In this document: in pieces, positions 34,006-43,061 of the stretch
How positions within the stretch are numbered: position 1 is the stretch's first letter
How the letters are laid out: each line of letters opens with the position of its first letter
NCBI RefSeq assembly: GCF_000830885.1
Contig: NZ_CP006951.1
Location: 1,054,001-1,118,000 of the forward strand
DNA: 64,000 nt
Origin: Dehalococcoides mccartyi CG5
GTDB lineage: Bacteria > Chloroflexota > Dehalococcoidia > Dehalococcoidales > Dehalococcoidaceae
Direction of reading: 5' to 3'
Translations under genes and position numbers: made by a program
Notes under the pieces: generated by a model
What the model saw: only the letters and a program-made list of their open reading frames with translations
Database searches by the model: none
What the model was told of the DNA's origin: nothing

Positions 34006-35085
34006 ATGTCTAAAGTTTGTATTATAGGCACTACTACCTGGGGTATTACTCTGGGTACAATTATAGCCCACAAAGGGCGTGAAGTAATGCTCTGGGCACG
34101 CACCGAGGACGAAGCTATGCTTCTTTCCACTCAGCGCCGTCCGGCTGACTTTTTGCCGGAAAACTATCATTTCCCCGAATTCATGAATGTAACTGCCTGT
34201 TTGGAAGAAGCTGTAGCCGGGGCAGACATGGTCTTGCTAGCTGTACCTTCCCAGCGGATGCGCCCCAATATACGGCTGGTTGCACCCCTGCTGACTAAAA
34301 GCATGCTGATTTGCAGTGCCGCCAAGGGGCTGGAAATAGGCACTGCCAAACGTATGAGCCAAGTAATTACCGACGAGATTTCCCCTGATTTCGCAAAGAA
34401 TATCTGCGTTCTTTCAGGCCCGAATTTGGCTATGGAGATATTAAAAGGGTTGCCGGCTGTAACTGTGCTGGCTGCCGATACTGAAAAGACAGCTAAAAAA
34501 GCCGCCAAACTGATAACCGCTGCCAATTTTTCTGCCTATACCAATACAGATATTATAGGGGTGGAACTGGGCGGCTCACTCAAAAACATTATCGCTCTGG
34601 GGGCAGGCATAGTAGACGGGCTGAATTTGGGCAACAACGCCAAGAGCGCCCTTATTACCCGTGGCCTGACTGAAATTTCCGCACTTGGGGCAGCTTTGGG
34701 GGCTAACCCCCTGACCCTATCCGGTCTGGCTGGTCTGGGTGATTTGATTGCCACCTGCTCAAGCAATCTCTCACGCAACCATTTTGTGGGAGTGGAACTG
34801 ACCAAAGGCCGAAGCCTGAATGATATCATGTACAATATGAGCAATGTAGCCGAAGGTGTATCTACTACTGCGGTAGCTTATGAAATGGCCCGCTCCATGG
34901 ATTTGGAAATGCCGGTAACTGAAAACATCTATAATGTGCTTTACAATAATGCAGACCCGAAAGAAGCCGCCAGAATACTTATGGATGCCCAAGCTACCCA
35001 TGAGCTGGCAGGGCGTAAATGGAATCTGTTTAAAATGTTCAGAAAACGCAAAGCCCGCAAAACACCCGAACTTAACCCTGATTAA
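34006..35085 (+). CDS. gpsA: Glycerol-3-phosphate dehydrogenase (NAD(P)+)
   Basis: 359 residues. The nucleotide-binding N-terminus is VCIIGTTTWGITLGTIIA (the usual GAGxWG is altered to GTTTWG). Other motifs are SAAKGLE, LSGPNLAMEI and the catalytic-region Lys in GVELGGSLKNIIALGAG. It reduces dihydroxyacetone phosphate for membrane lipids. It ends 3 nt from the convergent dnaJ stop. Confidence 0.93.
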   Translation: MSKVCIIGTTTWGITLGTIIAHKGREVMLWARTEDEAMLLSTQRRPADFLPENYHFPEFMNVTACLEEAVAGADMVLLAVPSQRMRPNIRLVAPLLTKSMLICSAAKGLEIGTAKRMSQVITDEISPDFAKNICVLSGPNLAMEILKGLPAVTVLAADTEKTAKKAAKLITAANFSAYTNTDIIGVELGGSLKNIIALGAGIVDGLNLGNNAKSALITRGLTEISALGAALGANPLTLSGLAGLGDLIATCSSNLSRNHFVGVELTKGRSLNDIMYNMSNVAEGVSTTAVAYEMARSMDLEMPVTENIYNVLYNNADPKEAARILMDAQATHELAGRKWNLFKMFRKRKARKTPELNPD

Positions 35086-35088
35086 GGG

Positions 35089-36168
35089 TTAAGTTGCCTG
35101 TTTTTTATCCTCAGCAAAAGACTTCTCCAGCTCTTCAAAGAGCTGCTTCTGTTTCCGGCTAAGTTTCTCAGGGGTAACTACATTCAAGTGTACCATTTCA
35201 TCACCGCTGCCAAAGCGATTCAAATGGGGAATGCCCTTGCCTTTCAACACAAAGTACTTGCCGTTTTGACTGCCTGACGGGATTTTCAGCTTGTGTTCGG
35301 TATTAAGCCCCGGCACATTTACTTCAGTACCCAAAGCCGCCTGGGCAAAATTTATCTCAAGTTCGTAGATAACATCATCACCGTCACGTTTGAAATCCGC
35401 ATGCTCGGCAATGCCTACGTTTATATACACATCTCCAGCAGAAGCGCCCTTGTCACCTACTCCGCCGTAGCCGTTAAGGCGTATTTGGTTTCCGTCTGCC
35501 ACACCGGCAGGTATTTTTACCTGAACAGTCCGCTTGACGTATTCTTTACCCGTACCCCGGCACTTGGTGCAGGGTTCGCCAATAATAGTCCCCTCACCAC
35601 GGCATTTGGGACAGGGAGTTACACTGGTAAAACGCCCGAAAACGCTTTTTTGCACCTGGTATACCTGTCCGGTACCGTTACAGCTGGTACATTTTACCGG
35701 CGAAGTGCCGGCTTTGGCACCTGTGCCGCTGCACTCGGTGCAATATTCAAGTCTTTCAGTGGTAATATCTTTTTCAACACCGGTTGCGGCTTCTTCAAGG
35801 CTTATCTTTATATCATAAGACATGTCAGGCCCGCGACGAGGACCGCGTTTGGCACCCTGGGTAGCACCGCCAAAGAAGGTTTCAAAGATACTGCCCAAAC
35901 CGCCAAAATCAAAGTTTTCAAAACCGCCCTGTCCGAAGGAATCCGCCCCGGCGCTGAAACCGAAACGGTCATAGGCCGCCCGTTTTTCAGGGTTGGAAAG
36001 AACCTCGTAGGCTTCGTTGACTTCTTTGAACTTGTCTGCCGCACCCTCTTCGTGATTACGGTCAGGGTGATGCTTCATAGCCATCTTGCGGAAGGCCTTT
36101 TTTATATCTTCGTCAGAAGCACTGCGTTCAAGACCCAATACTTCGTAATAATCTCTTTTATTAACCAT
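35089..36168 (-). CDS. dnaJ: Chaperone protein DnaJ
   Basis: 359 residues. The J domain (1-70) has HPD (KHHPDRN). A Gly/Phe-rich linker, four zinc repeats ([32 protein letters not shown]) and the C-terminal peptide-binding domains follow, so it is a class A DnaJ. It works with DnaK and GrpE. It is last in the hrcA-grpE-dnaK-dnaJ order. A hairpin lies between dnaK and dnaJ and a TATAAT 8 nt before the ATG, so it may have its own leaderless transcript. Confidence 0.95.
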   Translation of the reverse strand: MVNKRDYYEVLGLERSASDEDIKKAFRKMAMKHHPDRNHEEGAADKFKEVNEAYEVLSNPEKRAAYDRFGFSAGADSFGQGGFENFDFGGLGSIFETFFGGATQGAKRGPRRGPDMSYDIKISLEEAATGVEKDITTERLEYCTECSGTGAKAGTSPVKCTSCNGTGQVYQVQKSVFGRFTSVTPCPKCRGEGTIIGEPCTKCRGTGKEYVKRTVQVKIPAGVADGNQIRLNGYGGVGDKGASAGDVYINVGIAEHADFKRDGDDVIYELEINFAQAALGTEVNVPGLNTEHKLKIPSGSQNGKYFVLKGKGIPHLNRFGSGDEMVHLNVVTPEKLSRKQKQLFEELEKSFAEDKKQAT

Positions 36169-36176
36169 AATTAATC

Positions 36177-36182
36177 ATTATA
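36177..36182 (-). promoter_or_regulatory. Possible internal -10 box of dnaJ
   Basis: TATAAT on the minus strand ends 8 nt before ATG 36168 and no SD lies between. The -35 region is weak. Confidence 0.4.
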
Positions 36183-36262
36183 ACCTAAAAATTCATTTTA
36201 TAAAAATAAGCCGGTTCAAACAGAATACATCTATATTTGCTACAGACCTGCCAAATAAAGGC

Positions 36263-36287
36263 GGGAGGGGGCATCACACCCCCTCCC
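36263..36287 (-). terminator. Hairpin between dnaK and dnaJ
   Basis: GGGAGGGGG-7 nt-CCCCCTCCC forms a 9-bp GC-rich stem after the dnaK stop. On the minus strand it is followed by GCCTTTATTTGG, a weak T tract, so it may be a partial terminator or an RNA-processing/stability element. Confidence 0.55.
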
Positions 36288-36319
36288 AGAGGCCGCAGAA
36301 CCAAATTCCCGGCCTTTAT

Positions 36320-38230
36320 TTAGACTTCGCGGAATTCTCCCTCTACCGTACCTTCATCGTCAGCCTTTTTGCCTTCTGCTGAAGGTTCTTCCTGAGCGGG
36401 AGCACCCTCCTGTTGTTTGCCGTAAACGGCACTGCCTACACTCTGAAGAGCAGTTGAAAGCTCCTGAGTGGTTTTCTTGATAGCTTCCACATCATTGCCC
36501 TGCAGAGCAGTGCGGACTGCGGCTATCTTGCTTTCCAGTTCGGTATTCAGTTCAGCCGGTATCTTGTCCTTGTTGTCACGCAGGGTCTTTTCAGCATTGT
36601 AAGCCAGATTGTCCGCCACATTGCGGGCTTCTATTTCTTCTTTACGTTTGGTATCTTCGACAGCATGGGCTTCTGCCTCACGGGTCATCTTTTCCACTTC
36701 TTCCTTGGAAAGACCGGAAGACGCGGTGATGGTTATCTTCTGCTCACGCCCGGTACCCTTATCCTTGGCTTTGACGGAAAGCATACCGTTAGCGTCAATA
36801 TCAAACGTAACTTCTATCTGGGGGACGCCTCGCGGGGCAGGCAAAATGCCGTCCAGCATAAAGCGGCCCAGAGTGCGGTTATCCGCCGCCATGGGGCGTT
36901 CACCCTGAAGTACATGGATTTCTACGCTGGGCTGGTTGTCAGCCGCAGTCGAAAATACCTGGCTCTTGGAAGTGGGTATGGTGGTATTGCGGGTAATGAG
37001 TGCAGTGGATACACCACCCAATGTCTCAATGCCCAGAGTCAGGGGGATGACATCCAGCAGGAGTACATCACTAACTTCACCCTTGAGCACGCCGGCCTGA
37101 ATGGCAGCACCTATGGCAACCACTTCGTCAGGATTCACACCCTTGTTGGGTTCCTTGCCGAAGAAATCTTTGACCTTTTGCTGTACCAGCGGCATGCGGG
37201 TCTGTCCGCCCACTAGAATAACTTCGTTGATTTCGGCGGAAGTCTTGCCCGAATCTTTTAAAGCCTGGCGGCAGGGTTCAAGGCTCTTTTCAACAAGATC
37301 CATCACCATCTGCTCCAGCTTTGAGCGGGTAAGGATAATATTAAGATGCTTAGGGCCGGAAGCATCCGCTGTAATAAAGGGCAGATTTATCTCTGTCTGC
37401 TGAACAGTGGAAAGCTCTATCTTGGCCTTTTCAGCCGCTTCTTTCAGACGTTGCAGAGCGGTCTTGTCCTTGGAAAGGTCAATGCCCTGATCTTTCTTGT
37501 ATTCAGCTATCAGCCAGTCAATAATCTTCTGGTCAAAGTCATCGCCTCCCAGATGAGTATCACCGGCAGTGGATTTTACCTGAAAAGTGCCTTCGCCCAG
37601 TTCCAGTATGGAAATATCAAAAGTACCGCCGCCCAAATCATAAACGGCTATAGTTTCATCTTTTTTCTTATCCAGACCATAGGCCAATGCGGCAGCGGTG
37701 GGTTCGTTGATAATCCGCAGAACTTTCAGCCCGGCAATAGCCCCGGCATCTTTGGTAGCCTGACGCTGGGCATCGTTGAAGTAAGCCGGTACGGTAATAA
37801 CCGCTTCGGTTACTTTTTCACCCAGATAAGCCTCGGCATCTGACTTCAGCTTCTGCAAAATCATGGCGGAAACTTCGGGGGGGCTGAAATCCTTGTCGCC
37901 CATGACTACCCGGACTTCATTGTTATTCCCCTGAATCACCTTGTAAGGTTTGCGCTTGGCATCTGCCTCAACCGGCAATTCACGTCCGGCCGGTTCGCCC
38001 CATTTGCGTCCCATAAAACGCTTGATGGAATAAACTGTATTTTCAGGATTCAAAATTGCCTGATTTTTAGCCTGACGACCAACGATGCGTTCGCCGTTTT
38101 TATTTATCGCCACTACCGAAGGGATAAGCGTACTGCCTTCGGCAGAGGGGATAACTACCGGCTCGCCGCCCTGCATGACGGCAACTTCACTGTTTGTAGT
38201 ACCAAGATCTATGCCAACTACTTTACCCAT
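36320..38230 (-). CDS. dnaK: Chaperone protein DnaK (Hsp70)
   Basis: 636 residues. The ATPase domain has [30 protein letters not shown] and [11 protein letters not shown]. The linker [16 protein letters not shown], the substrate-binding domain and a helical lid follow, with a Glu/Gly-rich tail. It is the central chaperone of the heat-shock operon. The ATG follows AAGGAGG. Confidence 0.97.
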   Translation of the reverse strand: MGKVVGIDLGTTNSEVAVMQGGEPVVIPSAEGSTLIPSVVAINKNGERIVGRQAKNQAILNPENTVYSIKRFMGRKWGEPAGRELPVEADAKRKPYKVIQGNNNEVRVVMGDKDFSPPEVSAMILQKLKSDAEAYLGEKVTEAVITVPAYFNDAQRQATKDAGAIAGLKVLRIINEPTAAALAYGLDKKKDETIAVYDLGGGTFDISILELGEGTFQVKSTAGDTHLGGDDFDQKIIDWLIAEYKKDQGIDLSKDKTALQRLKEAAEKAKIELSTVQQTEINLPFITADASGPKHLNIILTRSKLEQMVMDLVEKSLEPCRQALKDSGKTSAEINEVILVGGQTRMPLVQQKVKDFFGKEPNKGVNPDEVVAIGAAIQAGVLKGEVSDVLLLDVIPLTLGIETLGGVSTALITRNTTIPTSKSQVFSTAADNQPSVEIHVLQGERPMAADNRTLGRFMLDGILPAPRGVPQIEVTFDIDANGMLSVKAKDKGTGREQKITITASSGLSKEEVEKMTREAEAHAVEDTKRKEEIEARNVADNLAYNAEKTLRDNKDKIPAELNTELESKIAAVRTALQGNDVEAIKKTTQELSTALQSVGSAVYGKQQEGAPAQEEPSAEGKKADDEGTVEGEFREV

Positions 38231-38265
38231 TAAATTTTCGTACCTCCTTGTTTGTTAAAAGAAAT

Positions 38266-38829
38266 TTATTTCATATCTGAATTTTGCTGGCAGGGCTGGC
38301 TTCCATTGCCCACCACCACCAGCGAGGTCCTAAGTACCCTATCCCCTACCGTATAACCCCGGCGGGCTTCGTGAAGAATTATGCCTTCCGGCCCGTCTTC
38401 ACAGGCAACTGCTTCATGCAGGCGGGAATTAAACTGCTCTCCGGCGGCCGGAATAGCCTTAACCCCCTGATTATCCAGTATGGCCTGAAACTTGCGGACT
38501 ATCAGGTCCAAGCCCTCTATAAATGGTTGCCCGGCAATATTAGCGGGAACAGATGTCAAAGCCCGTTCCAAATCATCCAATACCGGCAGAACCAGCATAA
38601 AGGCATTGCCTCTGGCCATATCACCCTGTATATTTCTTTCCTGTTCTATGTACCTTTTGTAGTTTACAAATTCGGCTCTGGCCCGTTTTAAGCTATCCAG
38701 ATATTCCTCTGAACGCTTCTTTTCCTCTGCCAGTTGGGCATTCAGATTTTCCAGTTGCCCATCAGTTTTAGCCTGGGTATTTTCAGGGTGTTCATTTTCT
38801 TCTTTATCTTGCATTTTTCTATCTGTCAT
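38266..38829 (-). CDS. grpE: Nucleotide exchange factor GrpE
   Basis: 187 residues. A long coiled coil (30-90) leads into the C-terminal beta domain with LDLIVRKFQAILDNQGVKAI and HEAVACEDGPEGIILHEARRGY. It speeds ADP release from DnaK. SD GAGGAAGG precedes the ATG. It lies between hrcA and dnaK. Confidence 0.95.
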   Translation of the reverse strand: MTDRKMQDKEENEHPENTQAKTDGQLENLNAQLAEEKKRSEEYLDSLKRARAEFVNYKRYIEQERNIQGDMARGNAFMLVLPVLDDLERALTSVPANIAGQPFIEGLDLIVRKFQAILDNQGVKAIPAAGEQFNSRLHEAVACEDGPEGIILHEARRGYTVGDRVLRTSLVVVGNGSQPCQQNSDMK

Positions 38830-38878
38830 AATACCTTCCTCAATTGAAATGAAAATGCGTTACGGAATAAAGATGGTG

Positions 38879-39916
38879 CTATTCATCTTTGTCAACAGGC
38901 GCTTTGCCGTAAAGTTCGGCTACCAGAGTACTCATAACCAGAGACAAATAACTGACCGCCGACAATGCCCTTTCGTAGGCCATGCGGGTAGGTCCTATAA
39001 CCCCGATAGTGCCCACAGCTTCATCAGGTATGCCGTACTGGCTGACTATCAGACTGTAATCACGTATTTCGGCAGAGGCATTTTCCTGCCCTATGTATAC
39101 CTGTACACCCCGGTTAAAAGGCATGGGCGGTACAATCATCTTGGAAAGTTTCTTCTGCTCCAGCAGCTGCATTATCTCCTGAGCTCTCTGGTTCTGGTGA
39201 AATTCGGGCTGTTCCAGCATATAATGCAGCCCGTCAAAAAAGGGCTCACGGCTTTCCTGCTCATCTTCACCCCGCATCATCTTGACCAGACTGTCCTTGA
39301 CCTTCAGTTCATCATGGTTCAGACCAAGCGGTTTCTGATCTATCTGGAAACGGGTCAGACCATCATATGCGTCATTTAAGCGGTTTGATATAAGCGTAAG
39401 CTCAGGCTGGGAAACAACATTCTCAAAGTTTACAAGCTGCTGTTTTACCTTGGCTCCCCGAAGTATCAGGACTACCAGCACCAGATTATCCTGCAGGCTG
39501 ACCAGCTCTATATGATGCACTTTGCCCTGGGTCTGGCGGGGCATGGTAACAACTGCCATACTCTGTACACGCTGGGAAAGCACAGCTACTGTCAGATTAA
39601 GCCATTCCTCCATCTCTTTTTCTACCTGATGAAAAAGATGGCGGATAAGAAACTTGTCATTGGTAGGCAGTTCCACATCTTTAAGGGATTCTACGTAATA
39701 GCGGTATCCCTTATCAGCCGGAATGCTGCCGGCAGAGTGATGGGGACGAAGGATATAACCCTCAATCTCCAGCCGTACCACTTCGTTCCGTATGGTGGCT
39801 GAACAAATGTCCAAACCGCAATCTTCCAGTATGGAAGATGACGAAACCGGTACTGCTTTGGTTATATACTGCCTTACTATAGAACGCAGTATTATCTCTG
39901 CCCGTGATGTTAGCAC
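38879..39916 (-). CDS. hrcA: Heat-inducible transcription repressor HrcA
   Basis: 345 residues. The N-terminal winged helix (ILRSIVRQYITKAVPVSS...ATIRNEVVRLE) is followed by the HrcA GAF-like dimerisation region with IGPTRMAYERALSAV near the C-terminus. It represses this operon through the CIRCE element just upstream. The start is GTG (39914-39916), preceded by GAGG at 8 nt. This GTG lies inside an extra copy of the CIRCE half-site, so HrcA binding might also interfere at the start site. Confidence 0.94.
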   Translation of the reverse strand: MLTSRAEIILRSIVRQYITKAVPVSSSSILEDCGLDICSATIRNEVVRLEIEGYILRPHHSAGSIPADKGYRYYVESLKDVELPTNDKFLIRHLFHQVEKEMEEWLNLTVAVLSQRVQSMAVVTMPRQTQGKVHHIELVSLQDNLVLVVLILRGAKVKQQLVNFENVVSQPELTLISNRLNDAYDGLTRFQIDQKPLGLNHDELKVKDSLVKMMRGEDEQESREPFFDGLHYMLEQPEFHQNQRAQEIMQLLEQKKLSKMIVPPMPFNRGVQVYIGQENASAEIRDYSLIVSQYGIPDEAVGTIGVIGPTRMAYERALSAVSYLSLVMSTLVAELYGKAPVDKDE

Positions 39917-39956
39917 TCTTGCTACCTCGTTAGCACTCTATTAGCCCGTTTGCTAA
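39910..39956 (-). promoter_or_regulatory. CIRCE operator plus an additional half-site
   Basis: On the plus strand TTAGCACTC (39930-39938), 9 nt, GTTTGCTAA (39948-39956): the CIRCE layout with one perfect and one 7-of-9 arm. A third arm, TTAGCACTC (39910-39918), lies 11 nt further toward the gene and overlaps the hrcA start codon. Confidence 0.88.
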
Positions 39957-39965
39957 TACAGGTAT

Positions 39966-39994
39966 AATTTAGCATGACTGCCAACTACTGTCAA
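39966..39994 (-). promoter_or_regulatory. Promoter of the hrcA operon
   Basis: On the minus strand TTGACA (39989-39994), a 17-nt spacer and TAAATT (39966-39971). The CIRCE element begins about 9 nt after the -10 box, close to +1. Confidence 0.8.
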
Positions 39995-40044
39995 GGGTAA
40001 TCCGCCGGACAGATACCAAATAAATAATAAAGTGACAGCTTCAA

Positions 40045-40073
40045 TTGACCCTCTGAAGGGGGTCTGATATAAT
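40045..40073 (+). promoter_or_regulatory. Promoter of the metallo-hydrolase gene, leaderless start predicted
   Basis: TTGACC (40045-40050), a 17-nt spacer and TGA-TATAAT (40068-40073). The spacer region carries GACCC (40047-40051) and GGGTC (40060-40064) as inverted arms. The ATG is 8 nt after the -10 box and there is no SD. Confidence 0.7.
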
Positions 40074-40081
40074 TCACCCAT

Positions 40082-40714
40082 ATGGAAATTAAATGGTTAG
40101 GTCACTCGTGCTTTCGCCTTAAAGGCAAAAATACTACTATAATTACTGACCCGTTCCCCCCGAATTTGGGGTATGCGATGGGCAAACAGAGTGCTGAGGT
40201 AATTACCGTCAGCCATGCTCATCCCAATCATTCGTTTACTTCGGCTATTGATGGCAATCCCCACATTGTAAGCGGCCCCGGTGAATATGAAATCGGAGAT
40301 GTTATCATCCTGGGTCTTTCCACCTTTCATGATGACTCCAAGGGCAGCGAGCGGGGTAAAAACACCATTTACCAGATGGAGATAGATGACCTGTCCATAT
40401 GCCATCTGGGGGACATTGGCCAGGGTCTGACTGACAACCAGATTGAAGAGCTGGGACGGGTGGATATACTTCTTCTGCCGGTTGGCGGGGGCAATACCAT
40501 CAGCCCGGGCAAAGCCGCCGAGATAATGCGCAAGCTGGAACCAGCTGTTGTTATTCCCATGCACTTCCAAAGTGATTTATCAACCAGTTCCCTTTTGCCT
40601 ATAGGCCAGTTTCTCAAGGAAATAGGTATAAGCAGTCTTGAACCCCAATCAAAGCTGAATATAACCAGAGGCAATTTGCCTGTTACCACCCAGGTTATGT
40701 TACTGCAGCCCTAA
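40082..40714 (+). CDS. Metallo-beta-lactamase-fold hydrolase (UlaG/Lactamase_B_3-like)
   Basis: 210 residues. MEIKWLGHSCF opens the fold, followed by ITDPFPP, the metal motif SHAHPNHSF, GPGEYEIGDV, ICHLGDIGQGL with a metal-binding Asp, and VVIPMHFQSD with the last His. In the family the first motif is normally HxHxDH; here the Asp is Asn. The substrate is unknown. It is divergent from hrcA and has a strong promoter. Confidence 0.82.
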   Translation: MEIKWLGHSCFRLKGKNTTIITDPFPPNLGYAMGKQSAEVITVSHAHPNHSFTSAIDGNPHIVSGPGEYEIGDVIILGLSTFHDDSKGSERGKNTIYQMEIDDLSICHLGDIGQGLTDNQIEELGRVDILLLPVGGGNTISPGKAAEIMRKLEPAVVIPMHFQSDLSTSSLLPIGQFLKEIGISSLEPQSKLNITRGNLPVTTQVMLLQP

Positions 40715-40753
40715 AACCCGGAAAACAAGAACTGTGCGGGAGGATAGCACTGA

Positions 40754-42286
40754 ATGCACTACCTGAAACGGGTTGTCATTTCCTTCATTCTGGCTCTGGG
40801 GCTGGCCGCAGGTCTTCTGCCCCAAACGCCGGTTTTGGCTGTTTCCTCACATGAATACTGGGCAGTAGTGGTGGGTATTTCAGATTACCAGAAAATTACA
40901 GATGTAATAGGTCTGGCTAACGGTGCCCAGAAATTTGCAAATTCCCTCAAACAAGCTTGGGGGGATGACCATGTAGTGTTGCTGACCGACAGCAAAGCGG
41001 ACAAATATTCCATAAAGTCAGCTTTGGACTGGATGAAAGATAAAGAAGATGACAATGATACTGTTATCTTTTTCTTTGCCGGACATGGCGACAGCCATTC
41101 ATATATAGCCCCGTATGATGCTTATTATGCCTCAGACTGGATTTCTAGCCAGGAGCTTTCAAACTGGCTTTCACCTATGGAGTCTCACTATCAGGCTATC
41201 ATACTGGAATCCTGCTATTCCGCCAGCTTTGCCACTGATTTAAGCCAGACCGGACGGATAGTTCTCTATTCATCACTGGCTACTGAAGTTTCCTGGGCAG
41301 ACGGAGACAGCGGGCTTTTTTCCGGATATATAAATGACGGACTCAGCTATGTACCCAACGCAGACATAAACGGTGACAATATAATAACCTTGGAAGAGCT
41401 TTTTTACTACGCACAGCCCCTCACTACATATGAATCCCAATTAGCATCCTCCCTTCAGCACCCTCTCCTTTCGGATGGAATAGGCGGAGAGCTCAGCCTT
41501 ATCGGCAAACTCATCCTTAGCACTTCGGTGCCTATAACCGGCAACTATAACTATCTGATAGTGGATGGCAAAACCTATTCACTTAGCTATACACAGTTCA
41601 ACTTCACTCCCGGCACAACCCACGAAATTACCGCTCTAAATGTAGAAATACTTCAGGGAATCCGTTACCTCTTTAAAAACTGGGCAGATGGAAATACCTC
41701 AGCCAGCCGTTCGTTCATAAGCGGTGCAAATCTGCAGGCAGTTTATTCCCGCCAGTATCTTTTAACCATAGACTCCCCTGCCGGTACGGTTACCGGTGCC
41801 GGATGGTATGACCAAAACACCTTTGCTTCACTTTCTGCCCCAAATATTGAAGATGGCGGAATACGCTACACATTTACCGGCTGGAGCGGTGATATCAGCG
41901 GGAGTTTGGCCAGCACCCGCCTTGTAATGGACAAACCCAAAACGATAAAGGCGAACTACAACACCGAATATCAGCTTAACCTGTCCTCTCCGTATGGCAC
42001 ACCTGACGGCGCCGGCTGGTATGCCGCAGGCAGCACCGTGAAATTAAGCGCACCCTCACCGGAGGGGTTTTTAATCCGCCAAGTATTTGAAAGCTGGAGC
42101 GGAGATTATAGCGGCACAGACGCAGGTGCAATCATTACACTTAATAAACCTATGAACATAACCGCCAATTTCAAGGCTGATTATACTTTTCTTTATATTG
42201 CCATCGGATTGGGATTACTGATAATTGTCTTGGTCATACTGGCAATATTCAAACGCCGAAAGAGCTATTATTACAATACTATCTGA
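40754..42286 (+). CDS. Secreted, membrane-anchored caspase-like (peptidase C13/C14-type) protein
   Basis: 510 residues. A signal peptide (to about residue 30, TPVLA) leads into a caspase-fold domain with YWAVVVGISDY, the catalytic His in FFFAGHGD (His112) and Cys in LESCYSAS (Cys154). A calcium-loop-like DINGDNIITLEE follows (about 213-224). Three repeats of the bacterial InlB-like/Flg_new_2 type then follow (e.g. GAGWYDQNT...FTGWSGD). The C-terminus is one membrane helix (YIAIGLGLLIIVLVILAIF) and a basic tail. It should face outward. It may process surface proteins; the target is unknown. Confidence 0.8.
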   Translation: MHYLKRVVISFILALGLAAGLLPQTPVLAVSSHEYWAVVVGISDYQKITDVIGLANGAQKFANSLKQAWGDDHVVLLTDSKADKYSIKSALDWMKDKEDDNDTVIFFFAGHGDSHSYIAPYDAYYASDWISSQELSNWLSPMESHYQAIILESCYSASFATDLSQTGRIVLYSSLATEVSWADGDSGLFSGYINDGLSYVPNADINGDNIITLEELFYYAQPLTTYESQLASSLQHPLLSDGIGGELSLIGKLILSTSVPITGNYNYLIVDGKTYSLSYTQFNFTPGTTHEITALNVEILQGIRYLFKNWADGNTSASRSFISGANLQAVYSRQYLLTIDSPAGTVTGAGWYDQNTFASLSAPNIEDGGIRYTFTGWSGDISGSLASTRLVMDKPKTIKANYNTEYQLNLSSPYGTPDGAGWYAAGSTVKLSAPSPEGFLIRQVFESWSGDYSGTDAGAIITLNKPMNITANFKADYTFLYIAIGLGLLIIVLVILAIFKRRKSYYYNTI

Positions 42287-42330
42287 CAAACTGTTCCCCG
42301 TGTTTGAGAAAAGGACAACATTAAACCTGC

Positions 42331-42828
42331 ATGGAAGCATATTTAGATATTGAAACAACAGGCCTTTCACCTTATCAGTCTGAGCTGACAGTCATAGGTA
42401 TCCATCTGGTAAACGGCAGTTCGATACCGGGACTGATTCAACTGGTAGGCAGAGAATGCACTGCCGAAAACGTAATGTCATCTCTGGCAGGTGCAGATAC
42501 AATTTATACCTATAATGGCAAGGGATTTGACCTGCCGTTTATTCACCGAAAACTTGGGATAGACCTGAGCCGCCATTTTAACCATCGTGACCTGATGTTT
42601 GACTGCTGGGCTAAAAACCTGAAGGGCGGATTAAAGAAAGTGGAATGCCAGTTGGGTATTCCCCGCCAGTTGACCGAGGTTAACGGATACGTAGCTGTCC
42701 AGCTATGGTGGAGTTACATAAACAAATCTGATATCGGGGCACTTGAAACACTGCTGGCCTACAACCGTGAGGATATAGTAAATCTTAAAACCCTTAAGGA
42801 CATGTTATTAACTAACTGTACCTATTGA
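42331..42828 (+). CDS. RNase H-like exonuclease domain protein (YprB type)
   Basis: 165 residues. AYLDIETTGLSP carries the DxE of a DEDD exonuclease, TYNGKGFDLPFIHRKL has the second Asp, and YNREDIVNLKTL has the last Asp. This matches the YprB ribonuclease H-like domain. It probably trims nucleic acid 3' ends. There is no close SD (AAAGGA lies about 17 nt upstream). It lies on the same strand as the caspase-like gene, 44 nt away. Confidence 0.8.
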   Translation: MEAYLDIETTGLSPYQSELTVIGIHLVNGSSIPGLIQLVGRECTAENVMSSLAGADTIYTYNGKGFDLPFIHRKLGIDLSRHFNHRDLMFDCWAKNLKGGLKKVECQLGIPRQLTEVNGYVAVQLWWSYINKSDIGALETLLAYNREDIVNLKTLKDMLLTNCTY

Positions 42829-42883
42829 CTGGCAAGTTTATCCTGACTATAATCATCAATAATGTATTTTAGGAGGCGTTAAT

Positions 42884-43009
42884 ATGGAATGGTATGAAAT
42901 CCTTCTTATTGTGGTTGTACTTTGGGCGGTAGCTCATACTTACATGGACATGCAGATGAAGAAACAGGTAGAAAAACTTCAGAAAGAGTTTGATTCCCAC
43001 AAGCATTAA
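42884..43009 (+). CDS. Small single-pass membrane protein (41 aa)
   Basis: A 41-residue gene with a very good SD (AGGAGG, 7 nt before ATG). The product has one hydrophobic helix (YEILLIVVVLWAVAHTYM) followed by a charged amphipathic tail (KKQVEKLQKEFDSHKH). A terminator follows 20 nt after the stop. I do not recognise a family. The SD and terminator make it a strong candidate for a real gene. Confidence 0.7.
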   Translation: MEWYEILLIVVVLWAVAHTYMDMQMKKQVEKLQKEFDSHKH

Positions 43010-43029
43010 TCAGTTTTTGTTTTTAGCCT

Positions 43030-43061
43030 AAAGGGCCGGAGAAATCCGGCCTTTCTTTTTT
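43030..43061 (+). terminator. Rho-independent terminator
   Basis: AAAGGGCCGGA-GAAA-TCCGGCCTTT followed by CTTTTTT closes the small membrane protein gene. Confidence 0.88.

Noticed and set aside
35293-36174. 293-codon frame antisense to dnaJ
   Set aside because: A shadow of the repetitive zinc-finger codons of dnaJ; the minus-strand gene is certain.
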